A DNA stretch of 64,000 nucleotides, taken from positions 24,556 through 88,555 of the forward strand of contig NZ_BNAH01000016.1 of assembly GCF_014653195.1 (NCBI RefSeq), in the 5' to 3' direction. This document shows positions 34,097 through 43,556 of the stretch, one piece after another. The notes under the pieces are model-generated. The model was not told the DNA's origin, searched no databases, and worked only from the letters and a program-made list of their open reading frames with translations. A program made the translations under genes and the position numbers. Each line of letters starts with the position of its first letter. The first letter of the stretch is position 1. Origin of the DNA: Thalassotalea profundi (GTDB lineage Bacteria; Pseudomonadota; Gammaproteobacteria; Enterobacterales; Alteromonadaceae).

Positions 34097-36040
34097 ATGA
34101 ATTTATATATCGCTGAAAAGCCCAGTTTAGGCCGCGCCATTGCTGATGCATTACCTAAGCCTCATAAAAAACAGCAGGGTTACATAGAAGTTGGCAACGG
34201 TGATGTAGTCACTTGGTGTATAGGTCATATCTTAGAACAAGTCGAGCCTGACGCTTACGATATAAAATTTAAAAAATGGCGGCTTGAACATCTCCCTATT
34301 ATTCCACAGCAATGGCTACTTAAACCAAAATTTAAAACCAAAAGCCAGTTAGCTGTTATCCGTGCTTTAGTTAAAAAAGCGAGTCGATTAATTCATGCCG
34401 GTGATCCTGACCGCGAGGGGCAGTTACTAGTTGACGAAGTTATTGATTATCTTAAGGTAAGTGATGCCAAAAAGAAAAATACTCAACGCTTGTTAGTGAG
34501 TGACTTAAATGTTTCAGCGGTCAAAAGAGCGTTAACGCAGTTAAAATCAAATCAAGAATTTATTCCGCTTTCAGTGTCTGCATTAGCTCGTAGTCGTGCC
34601 GATTGGCTATATGGCATTAATTTAACTCGCGCTTATACCATTCAAGGTGGCAAAGTTGGCTACCAAGGCGTACTTTCTGTTGGTCGGGTACAAACGCCAA
34701 TTTTAGGCTTAGTAGTTGCGCGTGATCTAGAAATACAAAACTTTGTCGCGAAGCCATTTTATCAAGTTAGTGCTGATATTATCACGCCAAATAGTGAAAA
34801 ATTTAGCGCACTCTGGAAACCAAGCGAGGCATGCCAACCTTATATGGATGAAGAAGGCCGTGTAGTCGTTAAGAACTTAGCTGAAAATGTTATTGGCAGA
34901 ATTACCGATCAACCCGCACTTGTTAACCAAGTAAAAAACGAAGATAAAAAGCAACAGCCGCCACTGCCGTTTAATTTGTCGGCTTTACAAATTGAAGCCG
35001 CAAAGCGCTTTTCAATGAATACGAAATTAGTGCTTGATGTCTGTCAGTCTCTTTACGAAAAACATAAGCTAATTACCTACCCTCGTTCAGATTGTCGTTA
35101 TTTACCCAAAGAGCAACACAACCAAGCAACAACAGTTATTGCGCATATTGCTAATTCAGCTTCACCATTAGCCGAGGCAGCGAAAAATGCAGATGCGAAG
35201 TTAAAGAGCTTTGCTTGGAATGACAAAAAAATCACTGCCCATCATGCGATTATCCCTACTGAAAAATCAGCAGCTAATATCAATTTAAATAACTTTGAAA
35301 GTAATATTTATCAACTGATCACACGACAATATCTCGCTCAGTTTTACCCTGTTTATCGTTATGCTCATCGTAAAATATCGTTAACTATTGCGGGTGGACT
35401 TTTTACTGCCAGTGCTAATGTGCCTACTCAAATAGGTTGGAAATGTTTATTTAAATCAACCACAGTCAATACAAATAAGGTACAAGAAGGCGATGAACAA
35501 ACAAACTTACCCAATGTACAACAAGGCGATACATTACATTGCTTGAAAGGTAATTTACTCGATAAACTCACCCAATGCCCTGCCGCTTTTACCGATGCTA
35601 CCTTACTCGCGGCCATGACAGGTATTAATCGCTTTGTTACTGATAAAGCCTTAAAAGCAGTATTAAAAGACACCGATGGGTTAGGCACTGAAGCAACTCG
35701 TGCTGGTATTATCGATTTATTATTTAAGCGTGGTTACTTAAAACGCCAAGGCAAGAAGATACACGCCACCGATGTAGGTAAAGGCCTAATAAACGCACTA
35801 CCTGAACAATGTACTAAGCCCGATATGACTGCGCACTGGGAAGCTACACTCAATGCGATAGGCGAAAGAAATGCCAGTTACCAAGAATTTATAACGCCCT
35901 TAAATAACACAATCACACAGTTAATTGCTAACGCATCAAGTCAATTACCCACCAGTTTACAAGGGCTCAAATCAACACAAAAACCTGCGTATAAAAAGCG
36001 TTGGAAAGCTAAGAAAAGCGCAAGTAATACGGCATTATAA
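34097..36040 (+). CDS. topB: DNA topoisomerase III
   Basis: A 647-residue type IA topoisomerase. It has a TOPRIM domain with IAEKPSLGRAIADAL and DPDREGQLL, the LSVGRVQTP motif, the active-site Tyr in LITYPRSDCRYLP, and HHAIIPT. It ends in a basic tail (KKRWKAKKSAS) instead of zinc fingers, as in E. coli TopB. It decatenates replicating DNA with RecQ-type helicases. Its TAA is directly next to the stop of the convergent ACT-domain gene. Confidence 0.95.
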   Translation: MNLYIAEKPSLGRAIADALPKPHKKQQGYIEVGNGDVVTWCIGHILEQVEPDAYDIKFKKWRLEHLPIIPQQWLLKPKFKTKSQLAVIRALVKKASRLIHAGDPDREGQLLVDEVIDYLKVSDAKKKNTQRLLVSDLNVSAVKRALTQLKSNQEFIPLSVSALARSRADWLYGINLTRAYTIQGGKVGYQGVLSVGRVQTPILGLVVARDLEIQNFVAKPFYQVSADIITPNSEKFSALWKPSEACQPYMDEEGRVVVKNLAENVIGRITDQPALVNQVKNEDKKQQPPLPFNLSALQIEAAKRFSMNTKLVLDVCQSLYEKHKLITYPRSDCRYLPKEQHNQATTVIAHIANSASPLAEAAKNADAKLKSFAWNDKKITAHHAIIPTEKSAANINLNNFESNIYQLITRQYLAQFYPVYRYAHRKISLTIAGGLFTASANVPTQIGWKCLFKSTTVNTNKVQEGDEQTNLPNVQQGDTLHCLKGNLLDKLTQCPAAFTDATLLAAMTGINRFVTDKALKAVLKDTDGLGTEATRAGIIDLLFKRGYLKRQGKKIHATDVGKGLINALPEQCTKPDMTAHWEATLNAIGERNASYQEFITPLNNTITQLIANASSQLPTSLQGLKSTQKPAYKKRWKAKKSASNTAL

Positions 36041-36448
36041 TTAAATGCCTAATCGAGCAAGATCATTCAATTCTGCTAACGCTTTATCGGCATCTTTTAC
36101 CGCAATAAACACATGATCATGATAATAAGCGGCTATCACATTAGCACTAATATTTGCTTGTGTGAGCTTAGTTGCAACCGCAGCAGTTAAACCAACCGCA
36201 TCAAAGCTTGAATGCACGTTTAACGTAATACAGTTAAAAACACCAGAATAGGCAATTTTCATTTCATCCGCTTGTATTTTATTGATAATAACGGTTAAGC
36301 CCTCTTTTTCTTTAAAGGTACTGATTGGTTGTAACTCAGTTAACTGTGTAAAATCGTAACTTTTAAGAGTGCCAAACACATAGTCAGTTTTATCTAACAC
36401 CGGCGTCATTGATGCAATGAGCGTCGCTAAATCTTTTTCTCCAGACAT
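36041..36448 (-). CDS. ACT-domain protein
   Basis: A 135-residue protein starting at MSGEKDLATLIASM with SD AGAGGAAAGAA; a longer frame upstream runs back through gdx and is not the start. Two ACT-like halves are visible: VLDKTDYVFGTLKS with a strand-rich part, and a second half with SFDAVGLTAAVATKLTQANISANVIAAYYHDHVFIAVKD, a ligand-binding ACT pattern. It follows gdx by 23 bases on the same strand, so it probably falls under the same guanidine riboswitch. Its ligand is unknown. A small stem (GGCATT/AATGCC) spans the abutting stops of topB and this gene. Confidence 0.75.
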   Translation of the reverse strand: MSGEKDLATLIASMTPVLDKTDYVFGTLKSYDFTQLTELQPISTFKEKEGLTVIINKIQADEMKIAYSGVFNCITLNVHSSFDAVGLTAAVATKLTQANISANVIAAYYHDHVFIAVKDADKALAELNDLARLGI

Positions 36449-36471
36449 TATTCTTTCCTCTTTTCTGGGGG

Positions 36472-36786
36472 TTAATTTAATACTTTCAAACCGACAACAC
36501 CAACAAATATTAAGCCAAAGCAAAATAAGTGTGCGAGTGTTAGTTGTTGGTCAAAAAAGTAATGATTGATCACTGCAATGGACGATGCCCCCACCGCTAA
36601 CCAAACCAGATAGGCATGGCTGATCGGTATGTCTTTCAATGCGATTGAAAATAACACTAGGCTTAGCGTCATAGAAAAAACAGCAAAGACTACATAAGGG
36701 ATGTTGGTAAAAGACTCGGACTTTTGAATGCCAACTAACCAGCCAGCTTCTAAAATTCCTGCAATAAATAAGATTAACCAAGACAT
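36472..36786 (-). CDS. gdx: Guanidinium exporter Gdx (SugE-type SMR protein)
   Basis: A 104-residue protein with four predicted helices. It starts MSWLILFIAGILEAGW, which places the essential SMR Glu at position 13, followed by Trp16 typical of the Gdx branch; HAYLVWLAVGA in helix 3 also fits Gdx. It exports guanidinium in exchange for protons across the inner membrane. The ATG at 36786 is chosen because the farther upstream start at 36849 lies inside the riboswitch. A guanidine-II riboswitch directly precedes it, which settles the function well for this family. Confidence 0.9.
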   Translation of the reverse strand: MSWLILFIAGILEAGWLVGIQKSESFTNIPYVVFAVFSMTLSLVLFSIALKDIPISHAYLVWLAVGASSIAVINHYFFDQQLTLAHLFCFGLIFVGVVGLKVLN

Positions 36787-36805
36787 AAAATACCCTATTA
36801 AATTT

Positions 36806-36849
36806 AGGGGTCGTCCCCTGATAAAATAGAGCGGTGAGGTCGTCCCCAC
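36806..36849 (-). promoter_or_regulatory. Guanidine-II (mini-ykkC) riboswitch
   Basis: On the minus strand, two hairpins with ACGA loops lie in tandem: P1 GTGGGG-ACGA-CCTCAC (36849-36834) and P2 AGGGG-ACGA-CCCCT (36819-36806), 14 bases apart. Two short stems with ACGR loops are the definition of the mini-ykkC motif, which binds one guanidinium per hairpin and exposes the ribosome site. It ends 19 bases before the gdx ATG, the usual position. Confidence 0.9.
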
Positions 36850-36931
36850 ATCAGAATTGATTAGTAAAAAATCTACTAGGTGCTAGTGTAGCAATTCTAT
36901 TTAAAAAGTAAAATATCTTTAGTTTTCTCAT

Positions 36932-36967
36932 AAAAAAAGCCAATCAGTACTTCAGCTGATTGGCTTT
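36932..36967 (-). terminator. Terminator of fadBA
   Basis: AAAGCCAATCAG (36936-36947) and CTGATTGGCTTT (36956-36967) form a 12-bp stem. On the minus strand it is followed by a run of seven T. Confidence 0.85.
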
Positions 36968-37018
36968 CGTCGAGATCTCTAAATACTTAATTCTGAGAAA
37001 ATGACTTATAAATAAAGG

Positions 37019-38182
37019 TTACACACGCTCAATGACCGTAGCTATACCTTGGCCTAAACCAATACACATAGTCGCAAGACCAATGTTTACATCTTTACTT
37101 TCCATTAAGTTAAGTAAGGTTGTGGTAATACGTGCGCCAGAACAACCTAGCGGGTGACCTAATGCGATAGCACCACCGTTAAGGTTGATCATATCGTCCA
37201 TTTTATCTTCAATACCTAAATTGCGAACACATGATAACGCCTGTGCTGCAAATGCTTCGTTAAACTCAGCTAACTCGATATCTTCAATGGTTAAACCAGC
37301 ACGCTTTAATGCTTTTTTAGTGGCGGGGACTGGACCAAATCCCATGGTTGATGGATCGCAACCAGCAACCCCCATAGCGCGAATTTTTGCACGAGGTGTT
37401 AAGCCTAATGCTTTAGCACGATCTGCCGACATGACTAACATTGCCGATGCGCCGTCAGACAAGGCTGATGATGTACCCGCAGTGACAGTACCATTTACAG
37501 GGTCAAATACAGGACGTAATGCAGCTAAGCCTTCAACAGTAGTTTCAGGACGAATAACTTCATCATGCTCAATCAGTTTTAACGCGCCCATAGCATCATG
37601 ACCTAAAGTAGGCACAATTTCATTTGCCCAACGGCCTTCAACCATCGCTTTATGTGCTAATCGATGAGAACGTTCGCCAAAAGCATCTTGTTGTTCACGA
37701 GTTACGCCATGTTGTTTACCTAATAATTCAGCAGTTAATCCCATGTTACCTGCGGCACGTGAGATGTATTTGCTTAGTGCAGGGTCAAAGTCCACATCGT
37801 ACATCATAGGAACGTGACCCATATGCTCAACGCCACCAATAATAAATACATCGCCTTGACCGGCCATAATATTAGTTGAAGCATCATGAAGTGCTTGCAT
37901 AGATGAACCACATAAGCGGTTAACCGTTACTGCACCTACATGCTTTGGAATACTTGTTAAAAGCTGAGCATTTCGGGCAATGTTAAAACCTTGTTCTTTG
38001 GTTTGTTTAACATTACCCCAAATAATATCTTCAATTAATGCCGGATCTAAATTTGGATTACGCACTAATAATTGTTCCATCAAATGCGCAGAAAGCCCTT
38101 CAGCTCTAATATTTCTAAACACGCCCGCTTTGGAGCGTCCCATTGGTGTACGAATACAATCAACAATTACGACTTCTTTCAT
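37019..38182 (-). CDS. fadA: 3-ketoacyl-CoA thiolase (fatty acid oxidation, beta subunit)
   Basis: A 387-residue thiolase. The acyl-accepting Cys is in VNRLCGSSMQALHDA; NEAFAAQAL and GGAIALGHPLGCSGAR give the catalytic His, and MCIGLGQGIA the second Cys. It cleaves 3-ketoacyl-CoA to acetyl-CoA in beta-oxidation and assembles with FadB in an alpha2beta2 complex. It starts 15 bases after fadB and ends at a strong terminator. Confidence 0.97.
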   Translation of the reverse strand: MKEVVIVDCIRTPMGRSKAGVFRNIRAEGLSAHLMEQLLVRNPNLDPALIEDIIWGNVKQTKEQGFNIARNAQLLTSIPKHVGAVTVNRLCGSSMQALHDASTNIMAGQGDVFIIGGVEHMGHVPMMYDVDFDPALSKYISRAAGNMGLTAELLGKQHGVTREQQDAFGERSHRLAHKAMVEGRWANEIVPTLGHDAMGALKLIEHDEVIRPETTVEGLAALRPVFDPVNGTVTAGTSSALSDGASAMLVMSADRAKALGLTPRAKIRAMGVAGCDPSTMGFGPVPATKKALKRAGLTIEDIELAEFNEAFAAQALSCVRNLGIEDKMDDMINLNGGAIALGHPLGCSGARITTTLLNLMESKDVNIGLATMCIGLGQGIATVIERV

Positions 38183-38197
38183 GGTTTTCTCCTCTGC

Positions 38198-40357
38198 TTA
38201 AGCTGTTTTAACATCAGTAGTGAAATACGATTTACCTGATTTAGCCATTTCTCTTAGGCCATCTGTTACTTGATAAATTTCACCTAAGTGTGCGTATTTA
38301 TCAGCCATCGCAATAAAATTGTCTAAACCTAATGTTTCTAAGTAACGAATTGGACCGCCTCTAAACGGAGGGAAACCAAGACCGTATATAAGCCCCATAT
38401 CCGCTTCAGCCGCTGTATCAACAACGCCTTCTTCTAAACAGCGGATAACTTCATTGACCATTGGGATCATTAAACGCGCGATAATTTCATCAGCGTCAAA
38501 GTTTTTTTGCTCAACGTTAAATAAGTCATAAGCTACTTGAGCCGCCACTTTCGTAGGCTTACCTCGCTTATCTTTACCGTAATCATAAAAACCTGTACCG
38601 TTTTTCTGACCAAAACGCTTCGCATTATATAGTGCACTTACTGGATCATTTTCAAGTTTAGCCATACGCGTTGGGAAACCATCTGACATCACACCTGTAC
38701 AATGATCTGCAGTATCAATACCAACAACATCAAGTAAAAATGCAGGGCCCATTGGCCAACCAAATTGTTTTTCCATTATTTTATCAACAGCAGTAAAGTC
38801 AGCACCTTCAAGTACTAATTGGCTAAAGCCTGCAAAATACGGGAATAAAACACGGTTAATATAAAAACCTGGGCAATCATTAACAACAATAGGTGATTTA
38901 CCCATTTTAGCGGCATAAGCTACAACGGCTGCAACCGTTTCATCAGAGGTATCTTTACCACGGATAACTTCAACTAATGGCATTTTATGAACAGGGTTGA
39001 AAAAATGCATACCGCAAAATTTATCTTTACGTTTAACGCTTTGTGCAAGTAAGTCGATTGAAATCGTCGATGTATTAGAAGTTAATATCGTTTCATCACT
39101 AACATTGCTTTCAACTTCAGCAAGCACTAAAGCTTTAACTTTTGGATTTTCAACAACCGCTTCTACAACAATATCTACATCTTTAACGCTGTCATAGCTT
39201 AACGATGGCGTGATGTTATTTAACACGTCAGCCATTTTTTTAGCATCTATACGACCACGATCAGCAAGTTTACCTAAAATACCTGCAGCGGTAGAAAGGC
39301 CAAGATCAAGTGCTTGATCATTAATATCTTTCATAATGATAGGTGTGCCTTTATAGGCTGACTGATAAGCAATACCGCCGCCCATAATACCTGCGCCTAA
39401 TACCGCAGCCTTGTTAACTGCTTTCGTCGCTAGTTTACCGGCTTTTTTCGCTTTACCTTTAACCACTTGATCGGCTAAAAACAAACCAATTTGTGCGGTT
39501 GCTGCGTCGGTTTTGGCAAGTTTTGCAAAACCTTTGTTTTCACAAGCCATTGCACCACTACGGTCTAAACTTGCTGCCGCTTCAATAGTTTTAACCATTT
39601 CCATTGGCGCAGGGTAATGCTTACCCGCTTTTGCTGCAATCATGCCTTTACACGTAGTAAACGTCATCACAGTTTCAACTGGACTAAGCTTTAATGGTTC
39701 AAGTTTCGGTTGGCGTTTAGCGCGCCAATCTAATTTATTAGCAATAGCATCGTTAAGCATATTTAACGCAGCTTCACGCAAGTTTTCAGGAGCTACTACA
39801 GCGTCTAATAGTCCTACAGCTAATGCTTGTTCTGGTTTATGCGCTTTACCCGTAGACATCCATTCAACGGCATTATCTGCACCAATTAAACGCGGTAAAC
39901 GCACTGTACCACCAAAGCCCGGCATTAAGCCTAATTTAACTTCTGGTAAACCGATTGAACATGTCGTGTCCGCAATTCTATAATCACAGGCTAAGGTCAT
40001 TTCACAACCACCACCTAAAGCAAAGCCATTAATTACAGCAATAGTTGGCATATTCAGATCTTCAAATGAATCGAAAACATCAGATCCGTCTTTGATCCAT
40101 GGAATTAAAGTTTCTTCTGGCTGTTTAAATGTTTCTAAAAATTCAGTAATGTCTGCCCCAACAATAAAGTTAGACTTTCCTGATGTGACTAAAACACCTT
40201 TTGCATCTTTGCATTGGTTTATTGCTGCGATTGCTGCTTTATAATCTTGAAATGTTGCTTGATCAAATTTGTTCACTGAACCTTCAGCGTCAAATTTAAA
40301 CTCTACGATGCCATTTTCCAATAACTCGGCGGAAAGGCTTTTCCCCTGAAATAACAT
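38198..40357 (-). CDS. fadB: Fatty acid oxidation complex alpha subunit (enoyl-CoA hydratase/3-hydroxyacyl-CoA dehydrogenase)
   Basis: A 719-residue multifunctional enzyme starting MLFQGKSLSAELL, chosen because GAGGAG lies 7 bases before it. Residues about 1-190 form the crotonase domain (oxyanion loop in GFALGGGCEMTLACDYRIA). The NAD-binding domain follows (AVLGAGIMGGGIAYQSA), then the C-terminal dehydrogenase parts with HFFNPVHKMPLVEVI. It hydrates enoyl-CoA and oxidises 3-hydroxyacyl-CoA. It is the first gene of fadBA. Confidence 0.97.
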   Translation of the reverse strand: MLFQGKSLSAELLENGIVEFKFDAEGSVNKFDQATFQDYKAAIAAINQCKDAKGVLVTSGKSNFIVGADITEFLETFKQPEETLIPWIKDGSDVFDSFEDLNMPTIAVINGFALGGGCEMTLACDYRIADTTCSIGLPEVKLGLMPGFGGTVRLPRLIGADNAVEWMSTGKAHKPEQALAVGLLDAVVAPENLREAALNMLNDAIANKLDWRAKRQPKLEPLKLSPVETVMTFTTCKGMIAAKAGKHYPAPMEMVKTIEAAASLDRSGAMACENKGFAKLAKTDAATAQIGLFLADQVVKGKAKKAGKLATKAVNKAAVLGAGIMGGGIAYQSAYKGTPIIMKDINDQALDLGLSTAAGILGKLADRGRIDAKKMADVLNNITPSLSYDSVKDVDIVVEAVVENPKVKALVLAEVESNVSDETILTSNTSTISIDLLAQSVKRKDKFCGMHFFNPVHKMPLVEVIRGKDTSDETVAAVVAYAAKMGKSPIVVNDCPGFYINRVLFPYFAGFSQLVLEGADFTAVDKIMEKQFGWPMGPAFLLDVVGIDTADHCTGVMSDGFPTRMAKLENDPVSALYNAKRFGQKNGTGFYDYGKDKRGKPTKVAAQVAYDLFNVEQKNFDADEIIARLMIPMVNEVIRCLEEGVVDTAAEADMGLIYGLGFPPFRGGPIRYLETLGLDNFIAMADKYAHLGEIYQVTDGLREMAKSGKSYFTTDVKTA

Positions 40358-40393
40358 GCCTAGTCTCCTCACATTTAACTTTAGGAATATATA

Positions 40394-40438
40394 CCCATTC
40401 CATTTTAGGCTGAAACGCTCATCTTAAAATGGAATGGG
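40394..40438. repeat. Inverted repeat in the fadB leader
   Basis: CCCATTCCATTTTA (40394-40407) and TAAAATGGAATGGG (40425-40438) are perfect 14-base complements with a 17-base loop; outside them ATA/TAT extends the pairing past one mismatch. It lies 37 bases before the fadB start. No T-run follows in either direction. It may be a leader hairpin or a short interspersed repeat. The rest of 40440-40667 shows nothing I can name. Confidence 0.45.
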
Positions 40439-40667
40439 CATATCTTTGCTACTAATAATAGTTGATTGAGTGTGCCTTGAAAGAAATATAAATGCAAATT
40501 TTTTAAACAAGCGTTTTAATCGGGTGTGTGAAAATTATAAAAACTAACGCTATAGCAAAAACTCCTAATAGGGTTAAAGCTAGACCAGTGCTATTTTTGA
40601 AGTTTTAAGTAAGTGCTAAATAAGCAAGAAAAGTTAATAAGTTAGCTATATTGAGAATGGTTATTTA

Positions 40668-41093
40668 TCAATCTGTCCATTCTTTTTGCATTTGTAGATA
40701 TAAAAATGACGCTGACCAGGTAATTAATATCAAACCAATTAAAGACTCTATACCAGTGAGGAACCGAATACTTCCAATAGGCTCAATATCTCCGAAACCA
40801 ACAGTACTATAGACGGTAAACGAAAAATAACCACTATCCATCAGAGAGCCGTCAAAGTTGCCTGTTAACTTCCCCCATCCTTCTGATTTATGCATCCAAT
40901 AATAGGCTAAAGCAAACAGCCACACCTCAACAACATGAGCAATAAACGCTCCAAACACACAAAATACCATTCTTAAACGATGCTTAATTTTCATTTTAGG
41001 GATATAAAGTGATAATCGATATAGACATTCGTAATGAATGACTACTGCTATTGCAATAATTAAGCTATTAATTATAAACACATAAATCATCAT
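40668..41093 (-). CDS. Two-helix potassium-channel-like protein
   Basis: A 141-residue membrane protein of the Ion_trans_2 type. The filter sequence is YSTVGFGDIEP, a TVGFGD variant of the K+ filter TVGYGD. It has two N-terminal helices (about 3-20 and 42-66), a pore loop and a last helix (FLTGIESLIGLILITWSASFLYLQM). There is no RCK or other regulatory domain, so it is a minimal pore. It is probably transcribed alone; the ABC operon upstream ends 43 bases earlier and could read through. Confidence 0.82.
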   Translation of the reverse strand: MMIYVFIINSLIIAIAVVIHYECLYRLSLYIPKMKIKHRLRMVFCVFGAFIAHVVEVWLFALAYYWMHKSEGWGKLTGNFDGSLMDSGYFSFTVYSTVGFGDIEPIGSIRFLTGIESLIGLILITWSASFLYLQMQKEWTD

Positions 41094-41136
41094 TTTTTCA
41101 CTATGTTATTGCGCAAGTTAAGCAACATTAAAAATA

Positions 41137-42372
41137 CTAATCACTTTGTAGCGCCTCGATAGGATCAAGTTTTGAAGCTTTAATTGCCGGATAAACACCA
41201 AATATTAAGCCTACCATAGCACAAATACTAAACGATAAAATAATAGCACTTATTGACCACGATACTGCCCATTCTGAATATATTGAAATTAGCTCTGATA
41301 ATAAAATACCAAAAAATACGCCTAAGACACCTCCCATAATGGAGATGGTAAAACTCTCAGCAATAAATTGTATTTGAATATCTTTTTGAGTTGCCCCCAC
41401 AGCCCTTAATAAACCAATTTCTTTTGTGCGCTCTAATACCGTTGCTAGCATAATATTCATTATGCCAATACCGCCTACCAGTAATGAAATACCAGCAACA
41501 CACGACATCACAATATTAAATATTTGCTGTGTTTGTTTTTGCTGTGCTAACAATGCTGCTGGTACAATAATACTATAATCATCAACATCATTATGCCTTC
41601 TATCTAATAGATGTCCGATGGCGACAGCGGCTTTAACAGGATCAACACCCTCTGCTACTTTAAGTTTTAAACTACTGACTTCACTTGCTAAATTTTTAGA
41701 GGCATATTTATGAATAGCCGTTTTTAGGGGGATAAATACTTGGTTTTGATCGCCTCCTAACTTAATCCCTTGAAATTCTTCTTTTTTAAGAAAAGGTGGT
41801 GATAGTACTCCTACGACTTTAAACCAAAGGTGATTAATTTTAATATTTTGACCAACAGCTTCGCCCAAAGGAAAAAGTTGTTTTGCTGTTGATGAACCTA
41901 ACAAAGCCACTTGCGCAAATGCCAAGTCATCTTTTTCTGTTAAAACTCGTCCTTGTTCCAAGGTAAATTTAGAAAGCTCAAAGTAACTTGGGCTTACACC
42001 AATAGCTTCTCCGTCGCTTTTACCTAACGCACTGAAAATAGAATAGGTTTCTACTTTCTTTTGTGCACTAAAATCGACAACAAAAGGCAACGATTGGGTG
42101 CTAATTTCACCGTCACGAATCGTTAACCCTCGTGAGTGTTTTCGTTGTTCTTGTAATTCTTTTTCTTCAAACTCTTTACTTTCCACAATCAAATTTTGTA
42201 AACCCATTGTATTGATCATTTTAAGTGCTTCACGCTCAGCTCCTTCACCAATATTTAACATGGCAATGACAGCACCAACACCAAAAATCATGCCTAGTAG
42301 GGTTAATAATGTTCGTAGTTTATGTTGAAAAAGTTCATCGAAAGTATCAATAATCAGCGCAAAATATTTCAT
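41137..42372 (-). CDS. MacB-like ABC transporter permease
   Basis: A 411-residue FtsX-type permease. It has TM1 near residues 17-40 (LRTLLTLLGMIFGVGAVIAML), a MacB periplasmic core domain (about 45-275), and three C-terminal helices with ERTKEIGLLRAVGAT and the ending KASKLDPIEALQSD, both hallmarks of the MacB/LolC group. It is the last gene of a five-gene unit with an ATPase and three periplasmic adaptors, with 1-base overlap to the previous gene. The substrate is unknown: peptide, lipid or small molecule export is possible. Confidence 0.88.
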   Translation of the reverse strand: MKYFALIIDTFDELFQHKLRTLLTLLGMIFGVGAVIAMLNIGEGAEREALKMINTMGLQNLIVESKEFEEKELQEQRKHSRGLTIRDGEISTQSLPFVVDFSAQKKVETYSIFSALGKSDGEAIGVSPSYFELSKFTLEQGRVLTEKDDLAFAQVALLGSSTAKQLFPLGEAVGQNIKINHLWFKVVGVLSPPFLKKEEFQGIKLGGDQNQVFIPLKTAIHKYASKNLASEVSSLKLKVAEGVDPVKAAVAIGHLLDRRHNDVDDYSIIVPAALLAQQKQTQQIFNIVMSCVAGISLLVGGIGIMNIMLATVLERTKEIGLLRAVGATQKDIQIQFIAESFTISIMGGVLGVFFGILLSELISIYSEWAVSWSISAIILSFSICAMVGLIFGVYPAIKASKLDPIEALQSD

Positions 42373-43556
42373 TAGCTTTTCTCCTGCGAGGTCAGGGAAA
42401 TTTTCTGTCCTGCTTCAAGACCAGAGGCAACTACAATATGGCTTAAACTCGATGCTCCTGTTTCTATTTTAGTCTTAACAAATCTACCTGATTGATAAAT
42501 ATAGACAAACAATTGATTTTGATCTGAAAAGACACTTTGCTTAGGAATAATTAACTTCTGCTGATTTGATGCAATTTCAATATCAGCCTCTATTTTTTGC
42601 CCCGGTACAAATTGCTCTGGGTTTTGCTGATCTAATTTAACGATCACTTCAAAATACTTTTGAGGGTCGCCCCGTTTAATCGATGTAGGAAAAGCAGCGA
42701 TAGACTCAATTTTCCCATAAAAAACATGCTCGGCATTCGCATTTAAGCGTAAAGCAACTTTTTTATCTTTTTCAAGATCTATGGCTTCATTTTCAATTAC
42801 CCATAATTTAGCTTTCATCACACTAATATCAGGTAATTCAGCAATTTTTTGCCCAGGCCACATAGTTTGCCCAGTACGTACTTTCTCGCCTCGCCAATTA
42901 ACTTTGTAAGCTAATAGGCCATCATGCGGCGCTTTAATTTCTAATTGGGATAAACTTGCCTTGAGCTGATCTATTTGAGTTTGACTGAGCTGCTGTTTCA
43001 TTTCTAACAAGCCCATGTCGCCCTTCGCACTTTCACTAAAGCTTTCATTCTTCCAATTAAGATATCCCTGCTTAGTACCTAAATACTCTGCATTTTGTAA
43101 AGATTCAATAATCTCTAATTTAGAACGAATACGTTCATCTTCAATTGAAAATTGCTCTGCAAAAAGTTTTTCTTGGTCAACCATAGCAATATCTTTATTA
43201 ATACCACTAAGTTCTTTATTGAGTTCGCCACTTTTTTGTTGCATGTCTTGTTGAATCAAGGCTAATTCATTAAGTTTATTTTTACTTTGTACCTGCATCG
43301 ATTCGCCATCTAAACGAACAATAGTATCGCCTTTCTTAACATGGGAAAACTCAGGTGCTAGCCAAGAAATAACTTGTACGCCATTACGAGACATTGGCGC
43401 ACTAATTACAGTGGCTTGCGCCGCAAATAACTCACCTTTAGCTGGAATAATGACTTCAAATGGCTTTTCTTCAACGCTATAAAGTAACGGAGGTGAATCT
43501 TGCTCTGAACAACTTAAAAGCGCTAACGCAGCAATAATCGTAATTATTTTATTCAT
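42372..43556 (-). CDS. Periplasmic adaptor (HlyD/RND type) 3 of the ABC operon, lipoprotein
   Basis: A 394-residue protein with a lipobox (ALALLSCSEQ, Cys16). It has barrel-sandwich halves around a long coiled-coil hairpin (about residues 85-205), with KAPHDGLLAYKVNWRGEKVRTGQTMWPGQ after it, then beta-barrel and membrane-proximal domains. Adaptors of this type link an inner-membrane ABC transporter to a TolC-like outer channel. It overlaps the permease gene by 1 base and adaptor 2 by 4 bases. Confidence 0.82.
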   Translation of the reverse strand: MNKIITIIAALALLSCSEQDSPPLLYSVEEKPFEVIIPAKGELFAAQATVISAPMSRNGVQVISWLAPEFSHVKKGDTIVRLDGESMQVQSKNKLNELALIQQDMQQKSGELNKELSGINKDIAMVDQEKLFAEQFSIEDERIRSKLEIIESLQNAEYLGTKQGYLNWKNESFSESAKGDMGLLEMKQQLSQTQIDQLKASLSQLEIKAPHDGLLAYKVNWRGEKVRTGQTMWPGQKIAELPDISVMKAKLWVIENEAIDLEKDKKVALRLNANAEHVFYGKIESIAAFPTSIKRGDPQKYFEVIVKLDQQNPEQFVPGQKIEADIEIASNQQKLIIPKQSVFSDQNQLFVYIYQSGRFVKTKIETGASSLSHIVVASGLEAGQKISLTSQEKS

